Positions 17,673 to 26,362 are shown, counted from the stretch's first letter. The stretch: DNA of 64,000 nucleotides from CAYPJE01 sp964410945 (GCA_964410945.1 CAYPJE010000014.1:6726-70725), one strand, 5' to 3'. Program-made: numbers and translations. Notes: generated by a model not told the origin, from the letters alone.

Positions 17673-18172
17673 ATAACCCTCTCATATTTGATATTCTCAA
17701 TTACCAACCACCAGTCTTTTTAGGGCTCAGAATTCTACACATTATCTCTATAATAATAATCACTACACTATTTCTAGCTGATAGAAAATTCTTTAAGAGC
17801 ACGCCCGCTCGTAATTCTCTGTCCTCCGCAAAAACGGTAGTCGGCTATACCTACAACTTATGGTCGGCTACCGCCCACCTTTGGAAAAGAATTCGCCAGA
17901 TAGTGGCAATGAACAAATCCCCTGAAAAGCGGAATAAGAAGACCACCGGCCCCCACGATCCCCCTGGGGCCGGTGGCACCGGTATGACTCCCCGGCAATA
18001 TCTGGATGCAGGATTTGCTCCATGTAATGGTTGCTCAACTCCGGTTGATGATGGGGGTTGCCCTGAGATTGGGGTCTGTCAGCTATGGGCTCAGTGGCAG
18101 TTACTGCAGGGACCAAAACAGTACGTAAGAATAAGGACAAATACAGGAATCGAAAATGTCAGAAAATACTAA
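17669..18172 (+). CDS. Early phage membrane-anchored protein, unknown function
   Basis: 167 residues. One hydrophobic segment near the N-terminus (LGLRILHIISIIIITTLFLA) and a soluble C-terminal part rich in Gly/Pro and Cys (FAPCNGCSTPVDDGGCPEIGVC), possibly metal-binding. Overlaps the previous gene by four bases and the next by 17. No family recognised. Confidence 0.55.
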   Translation: MNNPLIFDILNYQPPVFLGLRILHIISIIIITTLFLADRKFFKSTPARNSLSSAKTVVGYTYNLWSATAHLWKRIRQIVAMNKSPEKRNKKTTGPHDPPGAGGTGMTPRQYLDAGFAPCNGCSTPVDDGGCPEIGVCQLWAQWQLLQGPKQYVRIRTNTGIENVRKY

Positions 18173-18974
18173 TTCAGCACCCACCGAGGCTCAATTTGAG
18201 CCTCGAAATGATATAGTGGATCGTCGTGAAGGCATCGAAACCGAGGCTCAAATTGAGCCTCGTACACCATTAATTAACGTTTCTGAAATGGCCGGAGCTA
18301 TCAAGGCTTTTGAGACCCTTCAATCATTTTCAGGAGTTATGGGCGCTATTCAATTAGCCCTGATCAATGAAATGTATCAATCAGGTAAGGTACTTCCTGA
18401 TGATTTAGTATCTAATTATGGAGGTTCTTTTAAACAGTTTTGTAAGACAATCAATATTCCTCTTGCTACCGCCAAACGTCGTGTGGCTGATGTAAGAATT
18501 TTCGGGGCTGAAATGCTCCAGCGGGTAGAGGCCATGAACCTGCCTATGAGCACGATTCGCCAGGTGCAGCAATTCCCTGAATCCAACAAACAGGAAGTAT
18601 ATAAGCTGCTGATGAGTGGGGACGCAGACAGTGGGGCGATTAAGGCTTATATCAGCGACCAGGCTGCAGAGATAGCCAGGCTCAAGGATGCTGGTGCTCA
18701 GGAGAATGCGGAACTGGTCGATACTATCGATAAACAAAAAGAGATAATAGACACCAAGGGCAAAACCGTTACTGAGCTGAAAAAGGAAAAAACCAACCTT
18801 CTTAAATCATATGAAGTGGTTGCCCCGATTTACCGGGCTCAGAGCCTGACCGAAGATTTACTGGCACTCATCCAACGATATAAAAATTTAAACGAATTAA
18901 AGGACCCTCAATTACGCCCATCCCTGTTGGAGTTCCGGGATATGATCAAACAGGAAGCCGATGCTCTGAAATGA
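18156..18974 (+). CDS. Early phage protein with DNA-binding-like middle and coiled coil
   Basis: 272 residues. Near the N-terminus the peptide TEAQ(F/I)EPR occurs twice, encoded by two perfect DNA palindromes (listed separately). The middle (GGSFKQFCKTINIPLATAKRRVADVRIF, then MSTIRQVQQFPESNKQEVYKLL) looks like a helix-turn-helix region of the kind found in ParB/DUF3102-like proteins, followed by a long coiled coil (about residues 175-225). It lies directly upstream of the transposase, overlapping it by four bases. A DNA-binding early regulator is the best guess. Confidence 0.55.
   Translation: MSENTNSAPTEAQFEPRNDIVDRREGIETEAQIEPRTPLINVSEMAGAIKAFETLQSFSGVMGAIQLALINEMYQSGKVLPDDLVSNYGGSFKQFCKTINIPLATAKRRVADVRIFGAEMLQRVEAMNLPMSTIRQVQQFPESNKQEVYKLLMSGDADSGAIKAYISDQAAEIARLKDAGAQENAELVDTIDKQKEIIDTKGKTVTELKKEKTNLLKSYEVVAPIYRAQSLTEDLLALIQRYKNLNELKDPQLRPSLLEFRDMIKQEADALK
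18185..18262. repeat. Pair of identical 21-bp palindromes inside a coding region
   Basis: CGAGGCTCAA-T-TTGAGCCTCG at 18185-18205 and CGAGGCTCAA-A-TTGAGCCTCG at 18242-18262, with start points 57 bases apart, exactly 19 codons. Each has ten-base perfect arms, and one is the exact reverse complement of the other. They could be binding sites for the encoded protein or mRNA hairpins slowing early translation. Confidence 0.85.
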
Positions 18975-20743
18975 GCGAACTAGTACCAATCGCCAGTGGC
19001 CACCAGGCATTAATTGACCAGCGCCGGTCTGGAAAACCAGTCAGCTCCCGTACTGGCAGGTTGGCCACCGCAGATAGTGGTCCAAAAACTCTCAAGGTTA
19101 AGGATACCGCCAGGCGTATGATTATGGACCATTGGGAAGGTTGGTACGAACGGGAAAAACTGCATTATCAGACCAAGCGGAAAGCACTGAAAATCTATTG
19201 TGAATTGTATCGCCTCAGAAAATTGAATCTGTCTCCTCAGGTATATGCCAAAGTAAAAAAGGTTGGAATATCGACCCTCCAGCGCTGGTTTAAAGAAGCG
19301 AAAACAGAAATCCAGGTCAGTGATAACAGCCTCCCCAACGGCAGTTTTGACCTGGACATGAACAATGTTCTAATGCCCTTTAATACTTCTTTAACCGGAG
19401 ATCAACAACGGGTGGTATTGAGCATGTTTTTAAACCAGGGGCAACTGGGGATTAAAACGATTGTCGATTATATCAACGACCTGGGAACCCTGGGCCAAGT
19501 CACATATTCAGCGACCAGGCGTTTCCTGGACAATTTTGAACAGTATAACAAAGATATTGTGTCAATGGGTCGTCATGGACCTAAGCACTATTATAATAAT
19601 ATTCGAGGCTGGATTGGTCGGGACTGGAATTTACTTGATCCTGATGAGCTGTGGATCGCTGATGGCCATAAACTTGATATCATGTTCTATAATCCTGTGA
19701 CTGGCAAGCCCTATCGTGCAGTCCTGGTGTTATATATGGATGCAGCTTCTCGAAGGGGCTGTGGCTTCGCCCTACACTGGACTGAGACCACAGATTCCGC
19801 GCTCCAGGCCCTGGCCAGCGGGATGGTTTTCTCCGGTGTACCTCAGATGATTTTATTTGATAATGGTACTGCTTTTAAAAACGAACGGATGCTTGGGGTT
19901 GAACTGGACACCTTGCGGATCGGCGGGGTCCTGGATGAGTTCGGAATCAAACCGATCTGGTCAATACCAGGTAATCCCAGGTCTAAACCAGTGGAGCGCT
20001 TTTTCCGTACCTTGAAAGATCAGTTTTCCCGGATGTGGCCAACCTTCACCGGTGGCGCTCCCCAGTGGAGACCTGAGAACCTTGATATAGCCGTCAAGGA
20101 AGGTAATCTCCCCACCATCGGGGAAGTGCTGCCCTTACTGGTTTCCTGGCTCGATAAGTATAATAACACCCCTCACACGGGCCTACCATATTCACGCCCT
20201 GATCACCGACATTTAACACCCAATGAAGTCTATCACCAGGTCAAGCATTTAACCCTCCAGATCGATGATATCCGTTCCTGCATGCGTAAGGCTTATACCT
20301 GTAAGATTCGACGGAATGGTGTAAAAATCAATAAGACCTGGTATACCAATTTCAAGTGGGTCCCCAAATTTGTAGGTAACGGTAGAACTTACCTGGCTTA
20401 TATCAATGATTTTGATCCCTCCCAGGTTGATATCTACGATAAGGATAATTACTTATTCACCTGCTGGCCAATCGATGATGTACATCCCCTGGCACAGCTC
20501 AGTGATGAAGGCCGGAAACAACTTAGTGAACGCATGGAATTACTGGGGGTATCCTCTAAAGAAACCAAGAATTCGTTGGCTCAGATTAACAAACACCTGC
20601 CAGCCGAAATGAATATCAACCAACTGATTAAAACAACCGATCCACAACTCCTGCAGGACCGCCTGGACTTCAACGATCAGCCCGTGGAGGAAGACCAGGA
20701 AGCACTGGAAAGGGATGAGCATCAAGTGGATTGGGACTACTAA
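18971..20743 (+). CDS. MuA-like DDE transposase
   Basis: 590 residues. Order: N-terminal DNA-binding helices, an integrase-like catalytic core with the triad D231 (LWIADGHKLDI), D297 (ILFDNGTAF) and E342 (SKPVERFFRTLKDQF), then the beta-barrel Mu C-like domain (YTNFKWVPKFVGNGRTYLA) and an acidic tail that in MuA contacts MuB. Slightly shorter than Mu A, with a smaller N-terminal domain. It joins and cuts the phage ends during lysogenisation and replicative transposition. The start overlaps the previous gene by ATGA. Confidence 0.93.
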   Translation: MSELVPIASGHQALIDQRRSGKPVSSRTGRLATADSGPKTLKVKDTARRMIMDHWEGWYEREKLHYQTKRKALKIYCELYRLRKLNLSPQVYAKVKKVGISTLQRWFKEAKTEIQVSDNSLPNGSFDLDMNNVLMPFNTSLTGDQQRVVLSMFLNQGQLGIKTIVDYINDLGTLGQVTYSATRRFLDNFEQYNKDIVSMGRHGPKHYYNNIRGWIGRDWNLLDPDELWIADGHKLDIMFYNPVTGKPYRAVLVLYMDAASRRGCGFALHWTETTDSALQALASGMVFSGVPQMILFDNGTAFKNERMLGVELDTLRIGGVLDEFGIKPIWSIPGNPRSKPVERFFRTLKDQFSRMWPTFTGGAPQWRPENLDIAVKEGNLPTIGEVLPLLVSWLDKYNNTPHTGLPYSRPDHRHLTPNEVYHQVKHLTLQIDDIRSCMRKAYTCKIRRNGVKINKTWYTNFKWVPKFVGNGRTYLAYINDFDPSQVDIYDKDNYLFTCWPIDDVHPLAQLSDEGRKQLSERMELLGVSSKETKNSLAQINKHLPAEMNINQLIKTTDPQLLQDRLDFNDQPVEEDQEALERDEHQVDWDY

Positions 20744-20754
20744 AAGGAGCAATA

Positions 20755-21657
20755 ATGAGCGAACACGTGACAGCAGTTACCAATAAACTGAAACAGTACA
20801 TGGAGGAACACCCGTCTGTTAAACAGGCCCGAATAGCTGAGGCAGTTGGCAAGTCAGCCGGTGCCATTTCTTCATTCCTGAAAGGTGAATACAAAGGGGA
20901 TAATGAGAGCCTGGCCACCAGTATAGACAAGGTAATATCCACCTGGATAGAAAATGAGAAAAAAGGCTTTTTCCTGGAAACACAAAAAACCATTACCTAT
21001 CGGAAGATACAGGGAACTCTGGAGCGCTCCAGAAGATTCCCGGGGATCACGGTTATTGTAGGGGATAACGGGGTCGGTAAAACCCATACGATCAAGGATT
21101 ACATCACTAAGACCAATGATATTCTGATCGAATCCCACCAGGGCTTTACCTGCAAAGCATTATGCCAGCAGATATGCCGACACCTTCGGTTAGCCGAGAC
21201 CTGGTTCCTGGACAGCATGATTGACCAGATTCTAACCAAGGCACCCGAGATACTACTCATTATCGATGAAGCTGAGAACCTGCCGATCAAAACCCTGGAC
21301 CTGGCACGACGTATCCATGACCGTAGTAAGCTGAACCTGGTATTACTGGGAAGCCACGATCTGTACAGGGCTCTTAATTCCCGGCGTACAACCCACAAAT
21401 ACATTGTTGGCCGTCCTGATATTTTTGAGGAACTGGGTAATCTGGAGCTGCAGGAAATCTACCAGATATTTGACGATATTTCGCTCACAGTAGCCGATAA
21501 AGCCCGGGAGCTTATTGTTCAGTTAAGTCAGAATAATTTCCGCATTCTGGACAATTTACTGCGGGTCTGTTACGATTTCTGCAAGGCCCATAATACCGAC
21601 ACGATCACCCCTACAATTGTCAACAGTGCCAAGAGAAAGATTCTGATCCTTTCATGA
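20755..21657 (+). CDS. MuB-like AAA+ ATPase, transposition target selector
   Basis: 300 residues from ATG 20755, chosen because AAAGGAG precedes it. N-terminal helix-turn-helix (QARIAEAVGKSAGAISSFLKG) as in MuB, Walker A GDNGVGKT (residues 103-110), Walker B LLIIDEAENL, and a sensor region LVLLGSHDLYRAL. The family coats target DNA as filaments, gives target immunity and stimulates the transposase. It follows the transposase with a gap of 11 bases. Confidence 0.93.
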   Translation: MSEHVTAVTNKLKQYMEEHPSVKQARIAEAVGKSAGAISSFLKGEYKGDNESLATSIDKVISTWIENEKKGFFLETQKTITYRKIQGTLERSRRFPGITVIVGDNGVGKTHTIKDYITKTNDILIESHQGFTCKALCQQICRHLRLAETWFLDSMIDQILTKAPEILLIIDEAENLPIKTLDLARRIHDRSKLNLVLLGSHDLYRALNSRRTTHKYIVGRPDIFEELGNLELQEIYQIFDDISLTVADKARELIVQLSQNNFRILDNLLRVCYDFCKAHNTDTITPTIVNSAKRKILILS

Positions 21658-22121
21658 TCTCCAAACGGAAAAAAGCACTGTTACACGTAGCCAAGGCGCA
21701 GTTGGGTCTGGAGGACTGGATGTACCGTCAGGTCCTGCTGCGCCATGCCGGGGTTAAATCCTCCGCAGACCCCCGCATGGATAATGTGAGATTTAACAAT
21801 GTAATGGCTGAGTTTGAGAACCTGGGATTCAGGAATAAACAGACCAGGCCAAAAAACCAAGCCAAAGGAAAGGTGACCGGTGGTGCCTCCACAAATCAAA
21901 TTGATTTGATCCAAGATTTATGGCACCAGATAACCGGTCACCGCAAGGCCAGCGAAGATTTTAAGGCCACTATTTATTCATGGATGGTGCAGCATTTCCC
22001 CATCCATTCAGATGCAAAAGATTATATCGATTTACTTAACAAGCTGGATGCCAGGACAGCTCATATCGTCATCAACATTTTAAAGAAAATGAAGATCAAA
22101 CGTGATAATCCCGGGCTCTGA
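21654..22121 (+). CDS. GemA-like (Mu gp16, DUF1018) early protein
   Basis: 155 residues with the family opening KRKKALLHVAKAQLGL...YRQVLLRHAGVKSS and a C-terminal WHQITGH...KMKI region. In Mu-like phages this protein modulates host gene expression and DNA topology early in infection. It overlaps the MuB-like gene by four bases. Confidence 0.85.
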   Translation: MISKRKKALLHVAKAQLGLEDWMYRQVLLRHAGVKSSADPRMDNVRFNNVMAEFENLGFRNKQTRPKNQAKGKVTGGASTNQIDLIQDLWHQITGHRKASEDFKATIYSWMVQHFPIHSDAKDYIDLLNKLDARTAHIVINILKKMKIKRDNPGL

Positions 22122-22434
22122 TACTCAGATATTAATTGACCTGTTGGAAAAGGCAGTATATGAGAACCTGGGCAACATGGATTTTATTATTGCTGGTGCG
22201 CAACAGAATCTACTTGATCGAATAAAGGCTGAAAGTGAAAAGAACCGGCATGAGTATAACGCCGGTAATGATCCCTTCTATGTTCGTCGGAATCTGGATG
22301 CTTCGCTGGAGTTTTTAAAAGCCTTTGAAAGATTTATTAAACAAACCTCAGATCCCTGGACTGACGAATTGGTTAAGGCTTATCGTGGTTTGAATTCTGC
22401 TATTGAGCGCACACCCCAGGTGGAGTTGAAATAA
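22102..22434 (+). CDS. Early phage protein, unknown function
   Basis: 110 residues, mostly alpha-helical, starting at GTG 22102 within the end of the GemA-like gene and overlapping the next gene by one base. Acidic and basic helices alternate (LLDRIKAESEKNRHEYNAG, LEFLKAFERFIKQTSDPW). No domain is recognised; the tight packing in the early operon supports it as a real gene. Confidence 0.55.
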   Translation: MIIPGSDTQILIDLLEKAVYENLGNMDFIIAGAQQNLLDRIKAESEKNRHEYNAGNDPFYVRRNLDASLEFLKAFERFIKQTSDPWTDELVKAYRGLNSAIERTPQVELK

Positions 22435-22787
22435 TGGCTGATCATTCCCTAAGCAGCATCCCTGAGAACTTCCCCCAGTTCGATGCCGAATACCCTCAAA
22501 TTGATGTGCAATTCGAGTACGACAGGTTCAGGAATTACTGTGCAGCTCATGGTCGGCGGTACAAGAATTATCATGCTGCTTTCCGTAACTGGCTCTCAGG
22601 GCCCTATCCCAAGAAGCCCCGGGCGGAGCGGAAAGTTGCCTATAAGATGTGTGTGGAATGTGGGGGCACACTGGAGTTAAGGAACCCCATAGCAATTAAC
22701 CCGGAATGCCCTGTCTGTAGCCAGAAAGATGAGCCGGTTGTTTTATACGATATCATGACTGCATTCCAAATCATAAAGGACAGCTAA
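22434..22787 (+). CDS. Replication-organiser-like zinc-ribbon protein
   Basis: 117 residues. The first half (FEYDRFRNYCAAHGRRYKNYHAAFRNWL) matches the C-terminal ssDNA/DnaB-contact segment of phage O-like and DnaT proteins. The second half is a zinc ribbon (CVECGG...CPVC). It may recruit the host helicase loader for replicative transposition. The next gene begins on the last base of this one. Confidence 0.6.
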   Translation: MADHSLSSIPENFPQFDAEYPQIDVQFEYDRFRNYCAAHGRRYKNYHAAFRNWLSGPYPKKPRAERKVAYKMCVECGGTLELRNPIAINPECPVCSQKDEPVVLYDIMTAFQIIKDS

Positions 22788-23056
22788 TGAGAAACGTACT
22801 ATTTGAGGTGGCGGTAGAACGTCAGAAACAAGATGAAAAATGGGGGGAGCAGAATCATCCTCCTGCAGATTGGTTAATGATTCTTGGGGAAGAAGTTGGG
22901 GAAGCAAATAGAGCTGCTCTTGAAGCACGATTTGAGGTACCCGATAGTGATATTACATACTACCGGGATGAACTTATACAAGTTGCTGCAGTAGCGGTTG
23001 CTGCCATTGAAAGTTTAGATCGAAATGAGTTAAAGGAGATGATTTATGGGAAATAA
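22787..23056 (+). CDS. MazG-like nucleotide pyrophosphohydrolase
   Basis: 89 residues with the all-alpha NTP-PPase pattern: VAVERQKQDEKWGEQNHPP, then ILGEEVGEANRAAL supplying the EExxE metal ligands and YRDELIQVAAVAVAAIE supplying the second acidic helix. Phage MazG-like enzymes hydrolyse (d)NTPs or signalling nucleotides such as ppGpp during infection; the substrate is not deducible here. Confidence 0.8.
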   Translation: MRNVLFEVAVERQKQDEKWGEQNHPPADWLMILGEEVGEANRAALEARFEVPDSDITYYRDELIQVAAVAVAAIESLDRNELKEMIYGK

Positions 23057-23279
23057 CAGCAAGTCTAAAATCATTAAATATCATTGCATTCATTGTGGTG
23101 CTCAATTGGAAACCCACTTACCAACTAAAAACGAGCTAGGCCGGAAGAAATACTGGGATACGATGGTTATATGTGGAGACTGTGGAGGTCTTTTCTTCCG
23201 TGCTGTATGGGCCGATGGAAGAGTGAATGTTTATACCATCATAACCATTGAGAAAGCAAAATCAAAAGGAGGCAAATAA
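23046..23279 (+). CDS. Small zinc-ribbon phage protein
   Basis: 77 residues with two CxxC pairs (YHCIHCGAQ and VICGDCGG) that should bind one zinc. It overlaps the MazG-like gene by 11 bases. Probably a nucleic-acid-binding or adaptor protein; function not recognised. Confidence 0.65.
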   Translation: MGNNSKSKIIKYHCIHCGAQLETHLPTKNELGRKKYWDTMVICGDCGGLFFRAVWADGRVNVYTIITIEKAKSKGGK

Positions 23280-23887
23280 TGGCTCAAGTTGATGACAACG
23301 GATATTGGATTGATCGCCGGGGGAAGAAGACTCCCCCGGAGCATATTGATCCGGTAGTAAAGCACCGTGACCGGACGGTGGAAATGTGTATGAAGGAGGC
23401 CAAAGCCCTCCAGGAGAAAATGCTCAGGGTCAAGAAGTCGATATTCGCCCGGATTCAGAAGCATGTTGACTATGTTGAGCACCGTACCGGAGTCCACAAT
23501 ACCGGTAAGGGAAATCTATCATTAACCGGTTTCAGTGGCGACATGCAGGTTGAATACCGAATAAATGATAAGATCACGCTTGATGAGCGCCTGCAGTCAG
23601 CTAAAACCCTAATTGACGAATTACTGGAGACCTGGTCTGATGGAGCGAACCGCAACCTGGTCGCTGTTGTAAACCATGCTTTCGACGTAGATAAATCAGG
23701 ACGGGTCAACACCCATGCCATTCTCAAACTACGCTCGGTGAAGATCAGGAATAAGAAATGGGAAAAGGCTATGATCCTGATCGCTGATTCGATTACTGTC
23801 AATGGTTCCCGCCAGTATCTGCATTTCAAGGTCCGTAATAAGAGTGACATATTCGAGTCCATCAATCTGAATTTTTCCTCCCTCTAA
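23279..23887 (+). CDS. DUF3164-family Mu-like early protein
   Basis: 202 residues. The opening VDDNGYWIDRRGKKTPPEHIDP and the middle segment with LINDELLETWSDGANRNL-type helix and VNHAFDVDKSGRVNTHAILKLR are characteristic of DUF3164, conserved in transposable phages of the Mu group. Its function is not established. AGGAGG lies upstream of the start. It supports the Mu-like assignment of the early operon. Confidence 0.82.
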   Translation: MAQVDDNGYWIDRRGKKTPPEHIDPVVKHRDRTVEMCMKEAKALQEKMLRVKKSIFARIQKHVDYVEHRTGVHNTGKGNLSLTGFSGDMQVEYRINDKITLDERLQSAKTLIDELLETWSDGANRNLVAVVNHAFDVDKSGRVNTHAILKLRSVKIRNKKWEKAMILIADSITVNGSRQYLHFKVRNKSDIFESINLNFSSL

Positions 23888-24103
23888 ATGCCAGTGGCCA
23901 CCACAAAGGATAAGCAGTACCCGTTATTCCAGGAATTAGAAGGTCCTGGAGTACGTGGCGGTATCGAATGTCCCGTTTGTGGTGGCCCTACCTTTGTTGC
24001 ACAGACAATCAATTATGCCAATTTCATTAAACGGTATCGCACCTGCCGGGACGATGATTGTCTACACACCTTCACTACATCTGAAACAATAGATAAGAAA
24101 TAA
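23888..24103 (+). CDS. Ogr/Delta-like zinc-finger late activator
   Basis: 71 residues with CPVCGG, a spacer of about 24 residues, and RYRTCRDDDCLHTFTTSE, which closely follows the C-x2-C-x22-C-x4-C finger of P2 Ogr and P4 Delta. Those proteins activate late promoters through RNA polymerase alpha. In Mu the equivalent step uses protein C, so this points to a different late switch. It is the last purely early gene before the structural genes. Confidence 0.72.
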   Translation: MPVATTKDKQYPLFQELEGPGVRGGIECPVCGGPTFVAQTINYANFIKRYRTCRDDDCLHTFTTSETIDKK

Positions 24104-25470
24104 TGGGCTTCTGGAAAGACCTGGAACGGCTCGATAAAGAAGCTGAACAGATTTTGTTGAGCGCCGCCAACAACGCAGCCACCAGGGATTTTGTAACCTC
24201 AGTGGTTGACAGCCTGCTCAGCCTCCTGGATGATTATACCCTGGAGGAATTGAAGGATATTGACCTGGACCAGCAGGTGTCCGATATCCTTAAGTCCCAC
24301 GGTCATTATCTGACCAAGGAGCTGGCCGATGAACTGACAGAGAAAATCCAACTGGCGATATCCAGTTCACTAAAATTTTACCAAAAGCGGGGCGTGGAAA
24401 CTGGGGGTGTGCAGGATGAGATCAAGCGGAGTAAAGAGGCTGCTGTTCTGTCCCAGTCTGTTAGCCAATCCCTGGCGAACAGCTCCTCCGAACTTCGCAG
24501 AGGTACTGTGGAAACACTCCAGCGGGCAGTCCTGGCCGGGGAGGTCAACCGCTCCGATCTGCGGGCTACCCTTACTAACCTGGCCGGGATAACCAAGACT
24601 GCTGCTGACGTTGAGTCCCAGGCCATTGTGGGGGCCTATAATCAGCTCTCCCGCAATGTTATCCGAAATAAGGCCGGACTTAAGCATGGTCTGTATTATG
24701 GCCACCTGCAGCGAAATAGCCGGGGATTTTGCCGGATTCATATTATGAAGGTCTATACCCTGGATCAGATCAGGGCAATGGACAATGGAATGCTCAACCC
24801 GGTTATCGTTCACCGGGGCGGATATCGTTGTATCCATACCTGGGTGTGGGTTGATCCGGAGTGGGACGACGATCTGAAAGAAGTATCCGGGGGGAAGATT
24901 CGGAAAGTTTATACCGATAAGAAGAAAAAAAGATTTGTCAAAGTCTATGCCAATGATGCTCAGGCCGAACGCCTGGTGCGCCAGTATGAGTTGAACCGCC
25001 AGGGATTTGTTATGATCCGGGATGCCGTTGACAACGATTCGGGATTTACTGCAGTCCATATGTCCTGGTACCAGGCTTGGACCCATTCTAAAAAGCAGGT
25101 TAGAAAAACCTTTAAAGATGAATTTAATACCGGGGAACTGATGGCTGAACTGGGTTATGAGTCCCTGTTTACCAGGAATGTCCAGAACCTGAAAGGCGGA
25201 CCGGTGGATATGATCATGAACGGGGTACCAGTGGAGATTAAGATTCCCCAGTCATTCAACCCCCGGCGGTTTGAGAAGATATTTTTACGAGGGATTACCC
25301 AGTCGGAAACGGTGTTAATCCACCAGACACAGGAAATGATGGACGTTGCCTGGGGAAAAGCAGTATACAAAATCCGGCAGCACTTGGTGGCCAAGCCGGA
25401 AACCCAGGCTCTGATCCTGCAAAGTTTTGATAAATTGACCCTGATAGATTTGAGGAAATACAATGGATAA
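24103..25470 (+). CDS. Mu F/SPP1 gp7-like minor head protein with C-terminal PD-(D/E)XK nuclease-like domain
   Basis: 455 residues. Residues about 1-250 follow minor head/morphogenesis proteins: long helices, then GFCRIHIMKVYTLDQIRAM...HRGGYRCIHTWVWV with the paired Cys/His of that family. A linker to about 325 is followed by a C-terminal domain with ELMAELGYESLF and D369...E378-x-K380 (VDMIMNGVPVEIKI). This is the spacing of PD-(D/E)XK nucleases and resembles CdiA-type tRNase toxin tails. Fusions of toxin domains to this head-protein family are known ('polyvalent' proteins). It may be injected with the DNA. It sits at the end of the early operon, apart from the other head genes. Confidence 0.72.
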   Translation: MGFWKDLERLDKEAEQILLSAANNAATRDFVTSVVDSLLSLLDDYTLEELKDIDLDQQVSDILKSHGHYLTKELADELTEKIQLAISSSLKFYQKRGVETGGVQDEIKRSKEAAVLSQSVSQSLANSSSELRRGTVETLQRAVLAGEVNRSDLRATLTNLAGITKTAADVESQAIVGAYNQLSRNVIRNKAGLKHGLYYGHLQRNSRGFCRIHIMKVYTLDQIRAMDNGMLNPVIVHRGGYRCIHTWVWVDPEWDDDLKEVSGGKIRKVYTDKKKKRFVKVYANDAQAERLVRQYELNRQGFVMIRDAVDNDSGFTAVHMSWYQAWTHSKKQVRKTFKDEFNTGELMAELGYESLFTRNVQNLKGGPVDMIMNGVPVEIKIPQSFNPRRFEKIFLRGITQSETVLIHQTQEMMDVAWGKAVYKIRQHLVAKPETQALILQSFDKLTLIDLRKYNG

Positions 25471-25669
25471 AAGATCATTATACGAAGTTTTTCTAGAGGA
25501 GTTGGCCGAAGAAACCGAAGAACGGGAGTTCACCTACGAGGAACGCCTGATGGCCTACGCCTATTTCCAGGCCCATGCGGAGATGAAGCAAATAACCCTA
25601 ACGGAACTGAAAGCCCTGCAGAAGAAACTGGATTTGATGGAAGGAGATATAGAAAAACTAAGGGTGTAA
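25463..25669 (+). CDS. Small acidic coiled-coil phage protein
   Basis: 68 residues, highly charged (EVFLEELAEETEEREFTYEERL) with a C-terminal coiled coil (ELKALQKKLDLMEGDIEKLRV). It overlaps the nuclease-fused head protein by eight bases. The tight coupling and acidic character make an immunity or chaperone role for the upstream nuclease-like domain worth considering, but this is inference only. Confidence 0.55.
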   Translation: MDKRSLYEVFLEELAEETEEREFTYEERLMAYAYFQAHAEMKQITLTELKALQKKLDLMEGDIEKLRV

Positions 25670-25694
25670 TGACACAAGAATGTTGATATCTTTT

Positions 25695-26342
25695 CTACCC
25701 AATCCCCTTAGAACTCTTTTTTAATTCTGGAAAACATCCGACCATTCTTGCCATTATAACAATAAGATATAAGTACGATTGGAAACATATAAAATCGCAA
25801 AACTCAGGTTCCTCAAGTGCTTTTCCAACGGAATAGCCGATACTACCGTTATTTAGATGTACTAAATTGAACTCAGATCCTATGGGGTCCCCGTGTGTTA
25901 GTGAGTTGAAAGTAGATAAAACTTGTTTGGTTGTTTCTACATCAACTTCCTTATTCATCGAAGCTAACATAATTCCTAAACTTGGACGCTCTTGATATTT
26001 CCAACCAGATTGCCATAATGATACCTTCTCAGGTTGCTCACTCAGATATGAGATGATAGCCGCTCGCTCAATGAGGGGGCGCATCAAGACAGCAGCAGCA
26101 AATAAATATCCCTGACGAACTAATTCACGAATACTTAGTGCTAAATTGATTCCTTGCGGTATTACCTGACAAGCTGCTTTTTGAAGCTCAGTTAACTCAT
26201 TCTTATGAGTATATCGAGCAATTTCGGAATTTGATTCTAGACATGATACTATTACTTTATCGAAATGAAAGACAGATTCTCTTCCTAAATATGGTTCATT
26301 ATTTGGAGAGTAGACTGTGGGATTCTGTTTTGTATCCTTCAT
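25695..26342 (-). CDS. DUF5677-like helical protein, cargo gene
   Basis: 215 residues, all-helical. LVRQGYLFAAAVLMRPLIERAAIISYLSE resembles the R-x3-E helix of DUF5677-type proteins, and the later SLTHGD and LYLIVIMARMVG helices also fit that group, some members of which occur in defence islands. It is visibly A+T-richer than the phage genes around it and reads opposite to its left neighbour. It does not look like a virion or replication protein. Confidence 0.55.
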   Translation of the reverse strand: MKDTKQNPTVYSPNNEPYLGRESVFHFDKVIVSCLESNSEIARYTHKNELTELQKAACQVIPQGINLALSIRELVRQGYLFAAAVLMRPLIERAAIISYLSEQPEKVSLWQSGWKYQERPSLGIMLASMNKEVDVETTKQVLSTFNSLTHGDPIGSEFNLVHLNNGSIGYSVGKALEEPEFCDFICFQSYLYLIVIMARMVGCFPELKKSSKGIG

Positions 26343-26362
26343 ACCATTGTACCTAATAAGTA

